The translations under genes were made by a program, and so were the position numbers. A stretch of 64,000 bases of DNA from Amaranthus tricolor (Eukaryota > Streptophyta > Magnoliopsida > Caryophyllales > Amaranthaceae). Where the stretch lies: NCBI RefSeq assembly GCF_026212465.1, contig NC_080057.1, positions 10,429,263 to 10,493,262 on the forward strand, read 5' to 3'. This document shows positions 37,911 through 50,021 of this stretch, one piece after another (the stretch's first letter is position 1; every line of letters starts with the position of its first letter). A model generated the notes under the pieces. The model saw nothing but the letters and a program-made list of their open reading frames with translations. It ran no database searches and had not been told where the DNA came from.

Positions 37911-38870
37911 ATGTCAATTATGAACGAGCGAATGAAAGAAGGGTATTCTACTCAAAGACCGCTCATGTTTGATGGAAAATTCTATACATACTGGAAAAAT
38001 AGGATGGAGATCTTCATCAAAGCGGAAAATTATCAAGTTTGGAGAGTCATCAAAATTGGAGACTTTGAGGTAATCACTACTAACTCCAATCATGAAATTG
38101 TTCCCAAACCTATAACCGAATTTGAAAAAGAAGATTTTTAGAAGATGGAAATTAATGTCCTTGCCATAAAGCAGGTATGTTCTTCTAACTCATTTTCTGT
38201 CCATCCATCCAAATTGAGTAAAAATAAAACTAATAGAGTTGCTAAAGGAGACACAAATTAAACTTGAAAATTGTAATGATAAGTGTCTCCAATTGAAAAA
38301 GGACCTCAAAGTAAGTAAAGACCATGCCTCCTATATAAACACCTTTAAATCCAATGTCCAAAACAGATTTTTCAATTTGTTGGACCAAAATATTCTAAAG
38401 GAAAATATGGAGAGAATTAAAAAGAAAAAGGTTATTCTTAATATTAAGTTATCTCAATACAAATTGTTAGGCTTGAATATGGAATTAAATGACGCATCTA
38501 TTAAGAACCTGTGTACAGATTTTCAAAATCTGGACAATAGCTTCGAATTCAAACGCTTCAACAGTGATAAAATAGAGCTTGAATTAAATTCAAGAGAAAA
38601 AAGGGAAAATCAAAAGTGTTCCCAAATGGATTCAAGAAGCTAAAAGTAAAAATTCAAAACGCCTAGATCACTTTAAGAATAACAAGAAGAAAAAGGCTGA
38701 CGTTGATCTCCCTAGAGACAGAATCTGTTCCTTCTGTGGAGAAACTGGCCATCTGAAGGACCAGTGCACCAAAAGGGAACAGTACACTGTCTCCAACAGA
38801 AATTATGTCGATAACATTCTGATTAAGAAAAACGATTCTTGTAAAATCGACAAGGCTCGTGGTAAAAGGA
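37911..38870 (+). pseudogene. SIRE-like gag, broken, with zinc knuckle
   Basis: ATG 37911 begins MSIMNERMKEGYSTQRPLMFDGKFYTYW in segments; RPLMFDGKFYTYWKNRMEIF is the usual N-terminal Gag block of this lineage. A stop falls at 38141 after FEKEDF. A second piece (38239-38643) is Lys/Asn-rich and probably coiled-coil. CSFCGETGHLKDQC at 38733-38774 is an intact CCHC zinc knuckle in another frame. The sequence then runs at about 38840 straight into reverse transcriptase, so the 3' end of gag, protease and integrase are deleted. Confidence 0.75.
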
Positions 38871-39535
38871 TACAATCAACAAGAAGGTATTGATTATACC
38901 GAGACATTTGCTCCGGTAGCGAGGTTAGAGGCTATAAGAATCTTAATTTCTTTAGCTGCATTTATGAACTTTAAATTATATCAAATGGATGTGAAATGTG
39001 TTTTCATAAATGGTTTTCTTGATGAAGAAGTTTTTGTTGAACAACCTCCAGGCTTTGAAAATACCTCTTGTCTTGATCATGTCTACAAGCTTGATAAAGC
39101 TCTTTATGGCTTGAAACAAGCTCTTAGGCAATGGTATGAAAGACTATCAAAGTTTTTGATCCAAAATGATTTTGTAAGAGGCAAAATTGACAAAACCTTA
39201 TTCTTTAAGAATAGAGGTTCAGATATTTTAGCTGTTCAAATATATGTTGATGATATTATTTTTGGAGCCACCAATGAACTGTTGTGTAAAGAATTTGCTA
39301 ACCTAATGAGTAATGAATTTGAAATGAGTATGATGGGAGAACTAAACTTCTTCCTTGGGTTACAAATTAAACAAACAGCTAATGGTATCTTTATTCAACA
39401 ACAAAAATATGTATAAGAACTTCTCAAGAAATATGGCTTGAATAATGCTAAAACCAACAATACACCTATGGCTACAAATGTTAGATTAGATGAAGACCCA
39501 AATGGAACAAATATTGATCAAACTATGTATAGAGG
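38855..39535 (+). pseudogene. SIRE-like reverse transcriptase
   Basis: Starts in [19 protein letters not shown] and carries [20 protein letters not shown] and the catalytic [10 protein letters not shown], all intact. One in-frame TAA (39415-39417) interrupts after QQKYV where family members read on into ELLKKYG. The enzyme core would otherwise be complete, but its upstream polyprotein is missing. Confidence 0.85.
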
Positions 39536-40185
39536 CATGAATGGCTCTTTATTATATCACTGCTAGTAGACTCGATATTGCTTTTAGTGTTGGTTTATGT
39601 GCTAGATTTCAATCCAATCCTAAAGAATCACATCTCACTGCAGTTAAACGAATTTTAAAATATCTGAAAGGAACAGATGACTTGTCCTTATTTTACCCTA
39701 AAAGTGATGTCTATGATTTGAAAGGTTTTAGTGATGCAGATTATGCAGGTGATCTAGTTAATGAAAAAAGTACATCAGGTATGGTACAATTTCTTGGCTC
39801 ATGTTTAGTTTCATGGAGTTCCAAGAAACAAAACACTGTTGCATTATCTACTGCCGAAGCTGAATACGTAGCAGTAGTAGCTTGCTGTTCCCAAATGCTT
39901 TGGATAAAACAGCAGCTAAGAGATTTTGGTATTAAGTTTGAATGTGTTGCTATTTATTGTGATAATACTAGTGCCATATGCATATCTAAAGATTCAGTGC
40001 ATCATTCACGAGTAAAACACATCCACATTAGGCATCATTTTCTTAAGGATAATGTTGAAAATAAAAATATTATTTTAAAGCATGTAAACACCAACGAGCA
40101 AATAGCAGATATCATGACTAAACCACTTCCAAGGGAACAACATGAGAAAATGAGATTGGAACTTGGCATGATCAAGCTGCATTGA
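39536..40185 (+). pseudogene. SIRE-like RNase H
   Basis: A frameshift near 39540 separates it from the RT. Then the frame is open for 214 codons: SRLDIAFSVGLCARFQSNPK, FSDADYAGD, LVSWSSKKQNTVALSTAEAE, YCDNTSAICISKD and IADIMTKPLPREQ are the standard copia RNase H blocks, with the catalytic acidic residues present. The stop is at 40183. Confidence 0.88.
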
Positions 40186-40232
40186 AGTGAGTGACATATG
40201 TGATCCTTAAAGACAGATGAAAATTGAAAAGG

Positions 40233-40500
40233 CACTGGTGGAAAAAACCTCGTTTGCTGCGGTTTTTTTGCCATTATTTGCTGCGGTTTTGGCCCCCAGC
40301 AATAGTGATAGCAGCAAATGTCCTACTTTAAATGCTGCGGTTCAAAACCGCAGCAAATAAGGGCATTATTTGCTGCGGTCATGGGCAAGAACCGCAGCAA
40401 ATAAGGAGGGTTATTTGCTGCGGTCATGGGCAACAACCGCAGCAAAATAAGGAGGGTAATTTGCTGCGGTCATGGGCAAGAACCGCAGCAAATACCTCTC
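40233..40500. repeat. CACTA copy 2 left terminal and subterminal repeats
   Basis: After the terminal CACTGGTGGAAAAAA come at least nine copies of TTTGCTGCGG or CCGCAGCAAA, arranged as facing pairs around TCATGGGCAAGAA spacers (40365-40405, 40411-40446, 40460-40493). These are the expected docking sites for the element's own DNA-binding protein. Confidence 0.9.
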
Positions 40501-40653
40501 TTTTTTTTTTCTTTTTCCGTTTTATCCTTAAAATAATGCAATAATAATACAATGTAATAACAGTGATTAATCCAATGATAATGACAGATAATCAACATTA
40601 ATCTCTTTGTAATAATAAACTCTCGCTCGTATATATAATATAATATTATGTAC

Positions 40654-40791
<138 letters not shown>

Positions 40792-41173
40792 TAAGTATAA
40801 AAAATAATCTATACTAATTACAATTTATCAAGGACAAATATTAGCAAGATACACGTCAATCTTGTCTTTTAATTCACGCATCTCTTCACTTCTCAATGGG
40901 CATGTTTCCCTCGGAATGTCGTTTAAAACCTATATATAATATAATAAAAGATTAATATAGAAACATTAGATTTTATCAATAATATATTTAATTAAGAACG
41001 TAACAAATACTTACGGCATCTATATTTGTGACTCCAAAAGTCCTTCACGGAATTTATGATATCGTCCATATACTTCAGCGCGTAGTAGCCGCAGTCAACA
41101 GAAGAAGAAGGTTTTGAAAGCACTAAGAGAAAATAGATGTTAGTGTCAAAAACGGTTAAACATGCATAAAATC

Positions 41174-43403
41174 GCAATTTAACACGTAAATTCTAGAATA
41201 TGACTATGATTTTCAAATCAAACAACTTCTACACAATAATATATACCAAATAGTGTTGTGTGCCAAGTTTCGTACAAAACAAACAAAGTTTGAGCTACTT
41301 TACGCGCGAAATTGACAAAAACGCTTAAAAACCCTTAAAATCGCAACTTAACTTCTAATTTCTAGCATATGAATATTATTTTCAATTCTAACCATTTCAA
41401 CACAATAATATATGCCAAATAGTGTTGTGTGCCAGGTTTCGTGCATAACAAACCATGTTTGACCTACTTTACGCGCGAAATTGACAAAAACGCTTAAAAA
41501 CCCTTAAAATCGCAACATAACTTCTAATTTCTAGCATATGACTATTAATTTCAATTCTAACCATTTCAACACAATAATATATGCCAAATAGTGTTGTGTG
41601 CCAAGTTTCGTTCATAACAAACCATGTTTGACCTACTTACGCGCGAAATTGACAAAAACGCTTAAAAACCCTTAAAATCGCAACTTAACTTCTAATTTCT
41701 AGCATATGGATATTATTTTCAATTCTAAAAATTTCAAGACAATAATATATGCCAAATAGTGTTGTGTGCCAAGTTTCGTGCAAAACAAACAAAGTTTGAG
41801 CTACTTTACGCGCGAAATTGACAAAAACGCTTAAAAACCCTTAAAATCGCAACTTAACTTCTAATTTCTAGCATATGACTATTATTTTGAATTCTAACCA
41901 TTTCAACACAATAATATATGCCAAATAGTGTTGTGTGCCATGTTTCGTGCATAACAAACCATGTTTGACCTACTTTACGCGCGAAATTGACAAAAACGCT
42001 TAAAAACCCTTAAAATCGCAACATAACTTCTAATTTCTAGCATATGAATATTAATTTCAATTATCACCATTTCAACACAATAATATATGCCAAATAGTGT
42101 TGTGTGCCAAGTTTCGTGCATAACAAACCACGTTTGACTTACTTTACGCGCGAAATTGACAAAAACGCTTAAAAACCTTTAAAATCGCAACTTAACTTCT
42201 AATTTCTAGAATATGACTATTATTATGAATTCTAACCATTTCAACACAATAATGTATGCCAAATAGTGTTGTGTTCCATGTTTCGTGCATAACAAACCAT
42301 GTTTGACCTACTTTACGCGCGAAATTGACACAGCAGCAAACTAGTGACTAGACCACCTTGCACGACACGTGGAGACCAAACCTATGCATCCAGGACCTAG
42401 GCTAAAGTGGAAATGGAATCTTGGTACTTGGATCTAGCTATCAAGGTCCTAAAACCATTCTAACAATCCCCGTGGACTCCTAGAAGCTGAGCTGAAGGAG
42501 GGCTGCTCGACAGTTTGCTAAATCAGAATTTTGTATAAGTGTTTGTGGTTGTTTCGTGTTCTTTTCATGATCATTTGTAGTTTTTGACTGTGTCATTAAT
42601 CAAAGCTTACGCACAACATTAATCCTTGCATAACCAAGGCCTTAATCAGCCCCGGTTTCGCATCAAAACCAAGTTTGATTACTTTACGCGCGAAATTGAA
42701 AAAATGCTTAAAAACCCATAAAATCGCAACTTAACTTCTAATTTCTAGCATATGGCTATTATTTTCAATTCTAACCATTTCAACACAATAATATATGCCA
42801 AATAGTGTTGTGCGCCAAGTTTCGTGCAAAACAAACAAAGTTTGAGCTACTTTACGCGCGAAATTGACAAAAACGCTTTAAAACCCTTAAAATCGCAACT
42901 TAACTTCTAATTTCTAGCATATGACTATTATTTTCAATTCTAACCATTTAAACACAATAATATATGCCAAATAGTGTTGTGCGCCAAGTTTCGTGCATAA
43001 CAAACCATGTTTGACCTACTTTACGCGCGAAATTGACAAAAACGCTTAAAAACCCTTAAAATCGCAACATAACACCTAATTTCTAGCATATGACTATTAT
43101 TTTCAATTTTAACCATTTCAACACAATAATATATGCCAAATAGTGTTGTGTGCCAAGTTTCGTGCATAACAAACCAAGTTTGACCTACTTTACGTGCGAA
43201 ATTGACAAAAACGCTTAAAAATCCTTAAAATCGCAACTTAACACCTAATTTCTAGCATATGACTATTATTTACAATTCTAACCATTTCAACACAATAATA
43301 TATGCCAAATAGTCTTGTGTGCGAAGTTTCGTGCATAACAAACCAATTTTGACCTACTTTACGCGCGAAATTGACAAAAACGCTTAAAAACGTATAAAAT
43401 CGA
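41174..43403. repeat. Tandem array of ~170-bp monomers in the CACTA element
   Basis: About 12 copies, marked by ACGCGCGAAATTGACAAAAA at 41301, 41471, 41639, 41808, 41978, 42148, 42318, 42683, 42852, 43023, 43192 and 43361 (spacing 168-171). Each monomer also has TTCTAGCATATGACTATTAT and CCAAATAGTGTTGTGTGCC. The array is broken once by 42331-42670. It sits where introns of the Ulp1-like gene should be. Confidence 0.95.
42331..42670. other. Unrelated ~340-bp block interrupting the tandem array
   Basis: Begins CAGCAGCAAACTAGTGACTA right after a monomer's GAAATTGACA and ends before AAGTTTGATTACTTTACGC, where monomers resume. It is less AT-rich (GGACCTAGGCTAAAGTGG, CCGTGGACTCCTAGAAG) and shares nothing with the monomer. 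No inverted ends or target duplication were found. Could be an insertion or captured plant DNA. Confidence 0.6.
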
Positions 43404-46400
43404 ATTTGTGTACCTTTCTTGCTATCCATTTTGGAAATGTGGCTCTGGACGTAGATCCCGTTTGTCCACGCACTCTTTTCATTGCGCTGAAACGCATGGG
43501 AAAAGTAATACTATTTATATATATATATAACACTTAATTAAATCAAATTGGTAAAATAATTAATATTACGTACGCATTCAACAACGCTTTGAATCTTGTG
43601 TTGCGAGGTGGGCTTTGAGGTTTTTGTAATGAGTCGAAGACGTGCACAGTGTTCGTTAAAGGACAAATGATCAAAAGTATCCAATGCAAACTACAAACAC
43701 AAATTTAAAATCAACATATTAGAGATTAGGTGACTTTAAAAATCAAAAGATAAGTTCAATTTCAATAATAAAACTTATGCTTCCCAATATGGAGCTAGAA
43801 TGAATGTGCGTTTAGATGCAAGGGAATTAGTCAAAGCAGTCTCAATGTATGCTCTGACCTGATCTGGATCATTTCTACATTTACTACCCAAAATCGACTC
43901 CGGATAAAACCATCCAATTTTTATTGGAGGTTCGCAAGAATTTAGCTCCTCGTAAGCCGCACTAAACTCACAAATAAGAGAATTTTGTTAGTAATTCGGT
44001 CATTAAAACAATTAAACAACAATGCCTAACTTGTAAGATAATGAACATCACCTCATGTAGACATGGAAAAGAGCTACGTTCAGCATCTCTCCTCTCAAAA
44101 ATTGCCCGATTTAACTAGGACCAATAATTACAAACGGGCTCTCAAAAAAGCAGTATTGCTCCTTCAGCAGGGTCAAAATGATTGGGTCCTCCTCACTTAT
44201 GCGAGATGCACAATAATGCAGCCATTTGCAATCTTGAGAGAGATCTTTTAGCTCCTCATCAGTCAAAATTGGAGTGCTTGGCATCGACTTTGACCCAGTC
44301 GACACCTTTGCTGAGGAACCGACCTCTCTCCAAGATCTCTTTGGACTCTTTTGCTATTTCAATTTATACAATTAAATTAGTGTGAGCATGCAATTAAAAA
44401 AATAAAAATAAATAAGGTACAAATGATTCTTACCATGTTAGTGAATCGGACCCAAGCATATGGCCATGGGACGAAACTACCTAGGGCGTCTGATAGTTTC
44501 TCAAGGCTCCATGCTGGCATTGGAATTGGGAGTGAGAAATCTTCAAACCCCTTTACAATAGTCTCCACGGCCACACTGATGTGGCCACTTGTAACAGGCA
44601 TTGAATGCACTGTTTGGTCCTCTATATTTGGCTGGGTCACACCATATGCAACCTTAGTTAAGTCGCCATCACTAGCAACACCTAACTGAGGCAGCAAAAG
44701 AGAACAAGGAGTCGCCTCCTGAAAATTGTGTCGTTTAGTATAATAAGCATCATAATAAAATATTAATTACGCGTTGAAATTTAAATTAATAAGTGCTTAT
44801 ATATTTAAAAACTATGTACCTGTAGCACTGGCTCCGGAGTTGGCTCCGGATTTTGAGCAACGAAGTTTATGTTCTCCGGTGTGGTGTTTTCCCCTTCAGG
44901 GGTATTAATAATGAGCAGGGGTGCTACGGGGGTAATGGGCTCGGGTGTTGGCTCGACCAAAGCGTTAGGATCCCCATGTTGACTTCCCTGATCCTCGACA
45001 ATCAGGTTTGCCAAGTCCACAATGGGTGCTCCCATCTTCTGCAACACGGCGGCCAGCTTGGCGAGAACGTCCTTCATAATCTCCGCTCGGAGGGTTGCTG
45101 CTTCTTCCCGCAGTGCCGTTCGGGACTGAGTAGCAACACACTCTTTGCCGAATGCCTTCTGTAACCCCACGCGGACGCCTCCTTTTCCGACTACCCGCCC
45201 ACTGTGGTCTTTCCCTAAGACCATATGCAATGCGTCAACATTGCCTCTTGGGGTGAACTCCCCCGTAGCTTCTTTTTCCTTCCAGCCCATCTGTTCAAAT
45301 AAAAAGTGACATATATAGTAATTAGTATAAGTACATCAAAGCCAAAGAATACAAAACAAATGAAGAATATACTTAATAATTTCAAAACTCACCACAGCAT
45401 CAGCAACCTTCTTCGTTCCCGGATCATTAATGGTAAATTTACCACTTGCATCTCGGGAATGAAGCCCGCAATACGAATCACGCACCCGATCTCCAGCAAG
45501 AGTATTCACGGATGCGGAGGTAGTCGTAGATGAGGGCGTGGATGAACTTTGATTGGGGTATAAACCCGCATCCACCCACTCTTTTCGGACCTCATCGTAC
45601 GTTTTCTGGCCTAAGCGATGGTAAAACTTCCTTTTGCTTGCAGAATCAGAAGCTTTACCACGCTTTTCCTAATTAATCAATAGAAATCGAATGTCATGTA
45701 TTAGTTTAATGACTGAATCAAAAGAAGTAAATTCAAATTGGTAAACTATAATATAATATGAAATACTTAAAACTTCTATGGGAGTTGTTCTTTTGGCAAC
45801 AAAGGCCTCCCAATCCCTCTTCGATATGTGACCCCATATTTCGTAGGGCATCTTCGAAGGTGCTTGCTCTCCACCTTCGTTTCCTGTTTTGACCTTTTTG
45901 GTCGTACGGGCCCGGCTCTTCGTAATCCAGCCAGTTACTAGCTTGGATTTGAAATCTCTGAATCTTTCAGCAACAACTGAAAGAAACACATTCTTCTTGT
46001 CCTCATCGCTCTCGATGTGGAAAAGATTCTACAAAAAAAATTTATATTTATTATTATCAATCAAATTAATTTTAAAATGAAAATAAATGGGTAAAAATAG
46101 TAAAGTTGCTTACCACAGTATCATGCCATAGAGAGTTCTTCAAACCCTCTGGAACCTCGTTCCATGCGTGCAATATGGAAAGCTTGCGGATACATAGACC
46201 CACTTGTTTTCCATATTGCCTACGCCATTTTCCGTAGGGTTGACCCAATGCATTGTATTCCAAATGCATGGGTTCTGTGACTTTGAGGTTTTTTGTAGGA
46301 CCTCGCCCTTTTCTTTTCTTACTGGTAGTGGTGAGAGCATCCATTGGTGGGGCGTCTTCAGTTTCAAAATCATTGTCAATCGGTGGAGCGTCTTCAGCCA

Positions 46401-46701
46401 TACGCTCGTATCTCACAATTTGGTCTTCTTCGCTGTCATTACTACGATACTCATTATCCGAGGTCTCACTCTCGGGGACAATTTCGTCTCTGAATAAATG
46501 CATTGTATATCAGTACCTGAAAGAGTATGAATAGAAATATATTAGAACATAAGCTAAGTAATATTAAGAATATGACAAACAATTCTAATACGTTCAACAC
46601 AATAATATATAACAAATAGTGTTATGTGCAATGTTTCATGCATAACAAACCAAGTGCCAAAAAAACTTTAAAAAGCTTTAAATTCATACCTTGTGAATCA
46701 C

Positions 46702-49700
46702 TTAATTCAAATGTATTCCTTCCGTCTGATCTACACGCATATAACCAACATCTACATCATCTACATCATCTTGATCCACTGATTTTGGATAGAAAAAGGG
46801 AGGGGAGTCTTCAAAAGCATCATATTCTTCCTCATCCTCAACATCACCTATACCTAGGATACTTCTTTTTCCCGGTACAACAATAGAACATTTTTTATCA
46901 GACGGGTCGACAATGTAGAATACTTGCTTGGCTTGTGTAGCTAGTATGAATGGCTCCTCACTATCACGCAAACGAGCTAAGTCTACAAGAGTAAATCCAC
47001 AAGGGTCGTCATTTTTAATGAATCGTCGATTATTATCTACCCACTTAAATTTGAAAAGACCAATATTGAAAGTAGAGTAGTCAAGCTCCCGTATTTCATG
47101 TACCCGCCCGTAGTATACCAATTTAGCATCAGCCGGCGCTTGATCCTTCGCACTCGCGTAAAATGTAGATGACGCCAAAATAAAAACCCCACTATTCTGT
47201 AGATACGATGACTTCTTGTCTTGACCCTCAGTCCAAAATGTGAAGCCATTGACATCGTAACCCTCATATTTGTTGACATCATCACGAGGACCAAAAGCTA
47301 ACCACTTAACAATTTCGGATACACCCTTGAGTTCTTCGCATATTACTCGTTTATGAAACCAATTAATAAACGTCTTGTTATGCAACTACATCAATGCCCT
47401 ATCCCCTTTAGAAGGATGTTTTGCGCGCAATATATCAAAATGCTCACTCAAAAAAGGATGAACTTCCGGAATATGATGCAACACATACAAGTGTGCTTGT
47501 AGAAGGCTTTCTCGAGGAGGTGTGAACGATTTGGAGCCAATTGTTCCTTTTCCCTCAAGCCTTCCTTCATGTCTAGAGGTGGGAAGTCCAATAGGCTTTG
47601 CCATGGCCAAATACTCGGCTATAAAGTTACTAATCTCATCGCTCAAAGTGCCTTGAATCATACTCCCCTCGGGTTGTGCTGGATTCCTCATCTTGTTTTG
47701 TAAAACAACCATGTGTCTTTCAAAAGGATAACACCACCTTAAAAAAACTGGACCCAAAAGCTTGATCTCACGAACAAGATGGACAATAAGATGATCCATT
47801 ATGTCAAAGAAAGAAGGTGGAAAATACATCTCAAACTTGCATAAAGTTACAATCACGTCGAGTTGAAGTGCATCAAGTTTAAAGGGATCAAGAACTTTAC
47901 TACAAATTGTGTTGAAGAACGAACATAGCTCGGTAATAGCATATCTCACATGTTTTGGCAGTATTCCACGGATTGCAATTGGTAAGAACACTTGCATCAT
48001 TACATGGCAATCGTGAGATTTCATGCTTCCCAACTTCAGCTCACCATTTAGGCTCACAAATCTCTTTATGTTGGATGAGTACCCAGACGGAACCTTAATG
48101 CCATACAAACACTCACAAAATGTCCGCTTCTCTGCTTTGGACAATGTGTAGCAAGCTGGAGGCAAATAAACTTTGTCATTACTCATCTTCTTCTTACTGC
48201 CACCAACTTCATCAGCTCTATTTCTTTTCTTACTCACCTTAACATGTGCCCACAACTCCGGACGAAGACCCTTACATTCAAACCAATCTCGCACGGCCCT
48301 AACCTCTTTTGTCTTACCCGGAATGTTCATGAGAGTCCCGAGTATGGCATCGCATACATTTTTCTCTATATGCATAACGTCAAGACAATGCCTAACCTGT
48401 AGATCTCTCCAATATGGAAGCTTCCAAAAGATTGATTCTTTTTTCCATAATCGGTCTTCACCCCCTTGCACTTGCCCCGTTTTACCAAATACAGTCTCAA
48501 CTCCCTTAACCTGTTCATAAACCTCATAACCGGTCAACGGTCGACGAGCTACACGGTCCTCAACCTCCCCGTTGAACAACTTCTTCTTCTTACGATATTA
48601 GTGGTCTCGTGGGAGGAACTTTCGATGGTGCATGAATACGTGTTTGCACTTAGGAATCCACGTGGATTCCATGTCATCGATACATATTGGGCATGCTTTC
48701 TTCCCTTTGTTTTTATACCCCGATAAGTTGCCATATGCCGGAAAATCATTAACGGTGCATAAAAGCATTGCACGCAAGGTGAACTCCTCATTAGCATATG
48801 CATCAAACACTGAAACACCTTCATCCCACATTTTTCTCAAATCCTCAACGAGAGGTGCAAGATACACATCTATGTCATTGCCAGGTTGTTTAGGACCCGA
48901 GATAAGAAGCGAAAGCATTATGTACTTACGCTTCATACACAACCAAGGTGGCAAATTATAGATCACTAAAAGTACCGGCCAAGTACTATGTTGAGAACTA
49001 AGATTGCCGAATGGGTTCATTCCATCCGTACACAGTCCGAGCCTTAAATTACGAACCTCATCCCCAAAAGTCTTATGCAACCTATCAATACTCTTCCACT
49101 CTGGAGAATCAGCTGGATATGTGAGCAAGTGACCTTTCTTCACCCTATCTGCATGCCACCTCAAATTTAACGCATCTTTCTTTATAGAAAACAAGCGCTT
49201 GAATCTAGGTATTATAGGAAGATACCACAATACCTTAGCCGGTGGCCCTTTAGCATCCCGAGCCCTTTACGCTTGTAGCGCGATAACCCACACCTAGGAC
49301 ACTCTTCTAAGTTCTCGTTTTCATTCCGATACAACACACAATCATTCGGACACGCATGAATCTTCTGGTACTCTAAGCCGAAAGGACACATGAGCTTTTT
49401 GGCATAATATGTCGACTTTGGAAGTTCATTTCCCTCAGGAAGCATCTCACCTAACGCTTCTAATAACATTGTGAAACTAGCGTCACTCCAATTGAACTTT
49501 GACTTAATGTTTAAAATTGTCAACACTGCTGTTAGTTTGGTGAACTTTGTACATCCAGGGTACAAAGGCTTTTGAGAAGCCTCTGTCAACAAGTCAAAAA
49601 CACGAGGACATTTTCCTAACTCATCCTCGACTCCCTCCATCATCTCATCAACACGATCCACATCCTCATCGACATTCTCTTCATCTGTCTCATACCCATC

Positions 49701-50021
49701 AACATGATCTACTACATCCTCATTGACATCGGCCACATTATTGACGTCCTCAACAACACTTTTCTCTTTGTAAACTCCCTTCTCACCATGCCAAACCCAA
49801 ACATGATATTGAGACCTAAACCCACGTCGAAGTATGTGCTCCTTAAGGATACCAACACTATCTACCTTTGATACATTGCCACAAGTGACACATGGGCAAT
49901 AAAAACCAACTCCCCCCATCCTAACTTGATGTTCAACCGCAATACTACAAAATTCTAATACGCCATCAATAAATTCCGACGATTTAATGCTTCCATACAT
50001 CCAAGAAGGATCTTTTGTCAT
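46702..50021 (-). pseudogene. CACTA TNP2-type transposase, copy 2
   Basis: Start chosen at ATG 50021 because MTKDPSWMYGSIKSSEF matches the transposase-associated N-terminal domain. Collinear to the stop at 46702 over about 1,106 codons. Domains: N-terminal zinc-type block (CPCVTCGN), acidic linker, zinc-like CPNDCVLYRNE...CPRCGLSRY, Transposase_21 core with TDGMNPFG, LPPWLCMKRKYIMLSLLISG and HCLDVMHIEKNV, DUF4218-like near 47800, DUF4216-like near 47100. Lesions: a 1-nt loss near 49265, a TAA near 48596 after LPRDH, and a TAG at 47386 where copy 1 reads Gln. Catalytic-type motifs remain intact. The enzyme excises and inserts the element; this copy is non-autonomous unless suppressed. Confidence 0.88.

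Larger units (their letters stand above)
40828..46503 (-). pseudogene. CACTA second gene: Transposase_24-like region fused to Ulp1-like cysteine protease
   Basis: Exons by splice sites: 46503-46114 (MHLFRDEIV, KKRKGRGPTKNL), 46028-45774 (RDFKSKLVT, PYEIWGH), 45668-45393 (EKRGKASDSASKRKFYHRLG, KTYDEVRKEWVDAG), 45290-44820 (MGWKEKEATGEF, VGKGGVRVGLQKAFGK), 44718-44434 (DUF8039-like, WPYAWVRF), 44353-44052 (LTDEELKDLSQDCKWL), about 43975-43790 (IKIGWFYPESIL, RTFILAPYW), about 41110-41020 (SSSVDCGYYALKYMDDII), 40929-40828 (C-terminus). FILAPYW and DCGYY are the Ulp1/C48 landmarks; DCGYY holds the catalytic Cys. The exon with the catalytic His and Asp was not located and may be lost under the tandem array. 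A TAA interrupts the 44353 exon after IIGPS. Ulp1 enzymes cleave SUMO; the role here is unknown. Confidence 0.65.

Noticed and set aside
41174..43403. CRISPR-like regular array
   Set aside because: This is a eukaryotic nuclear region; monomers are about 170 bp without short-repeat/unique-spacer structure. It is a tandem satellite-like array.
48173..48961. Plus-strand frames within the CACTA transposase
   Set aside because: They are antisense shadows of the TNP2 gene; the same shadows occur in copy 1.
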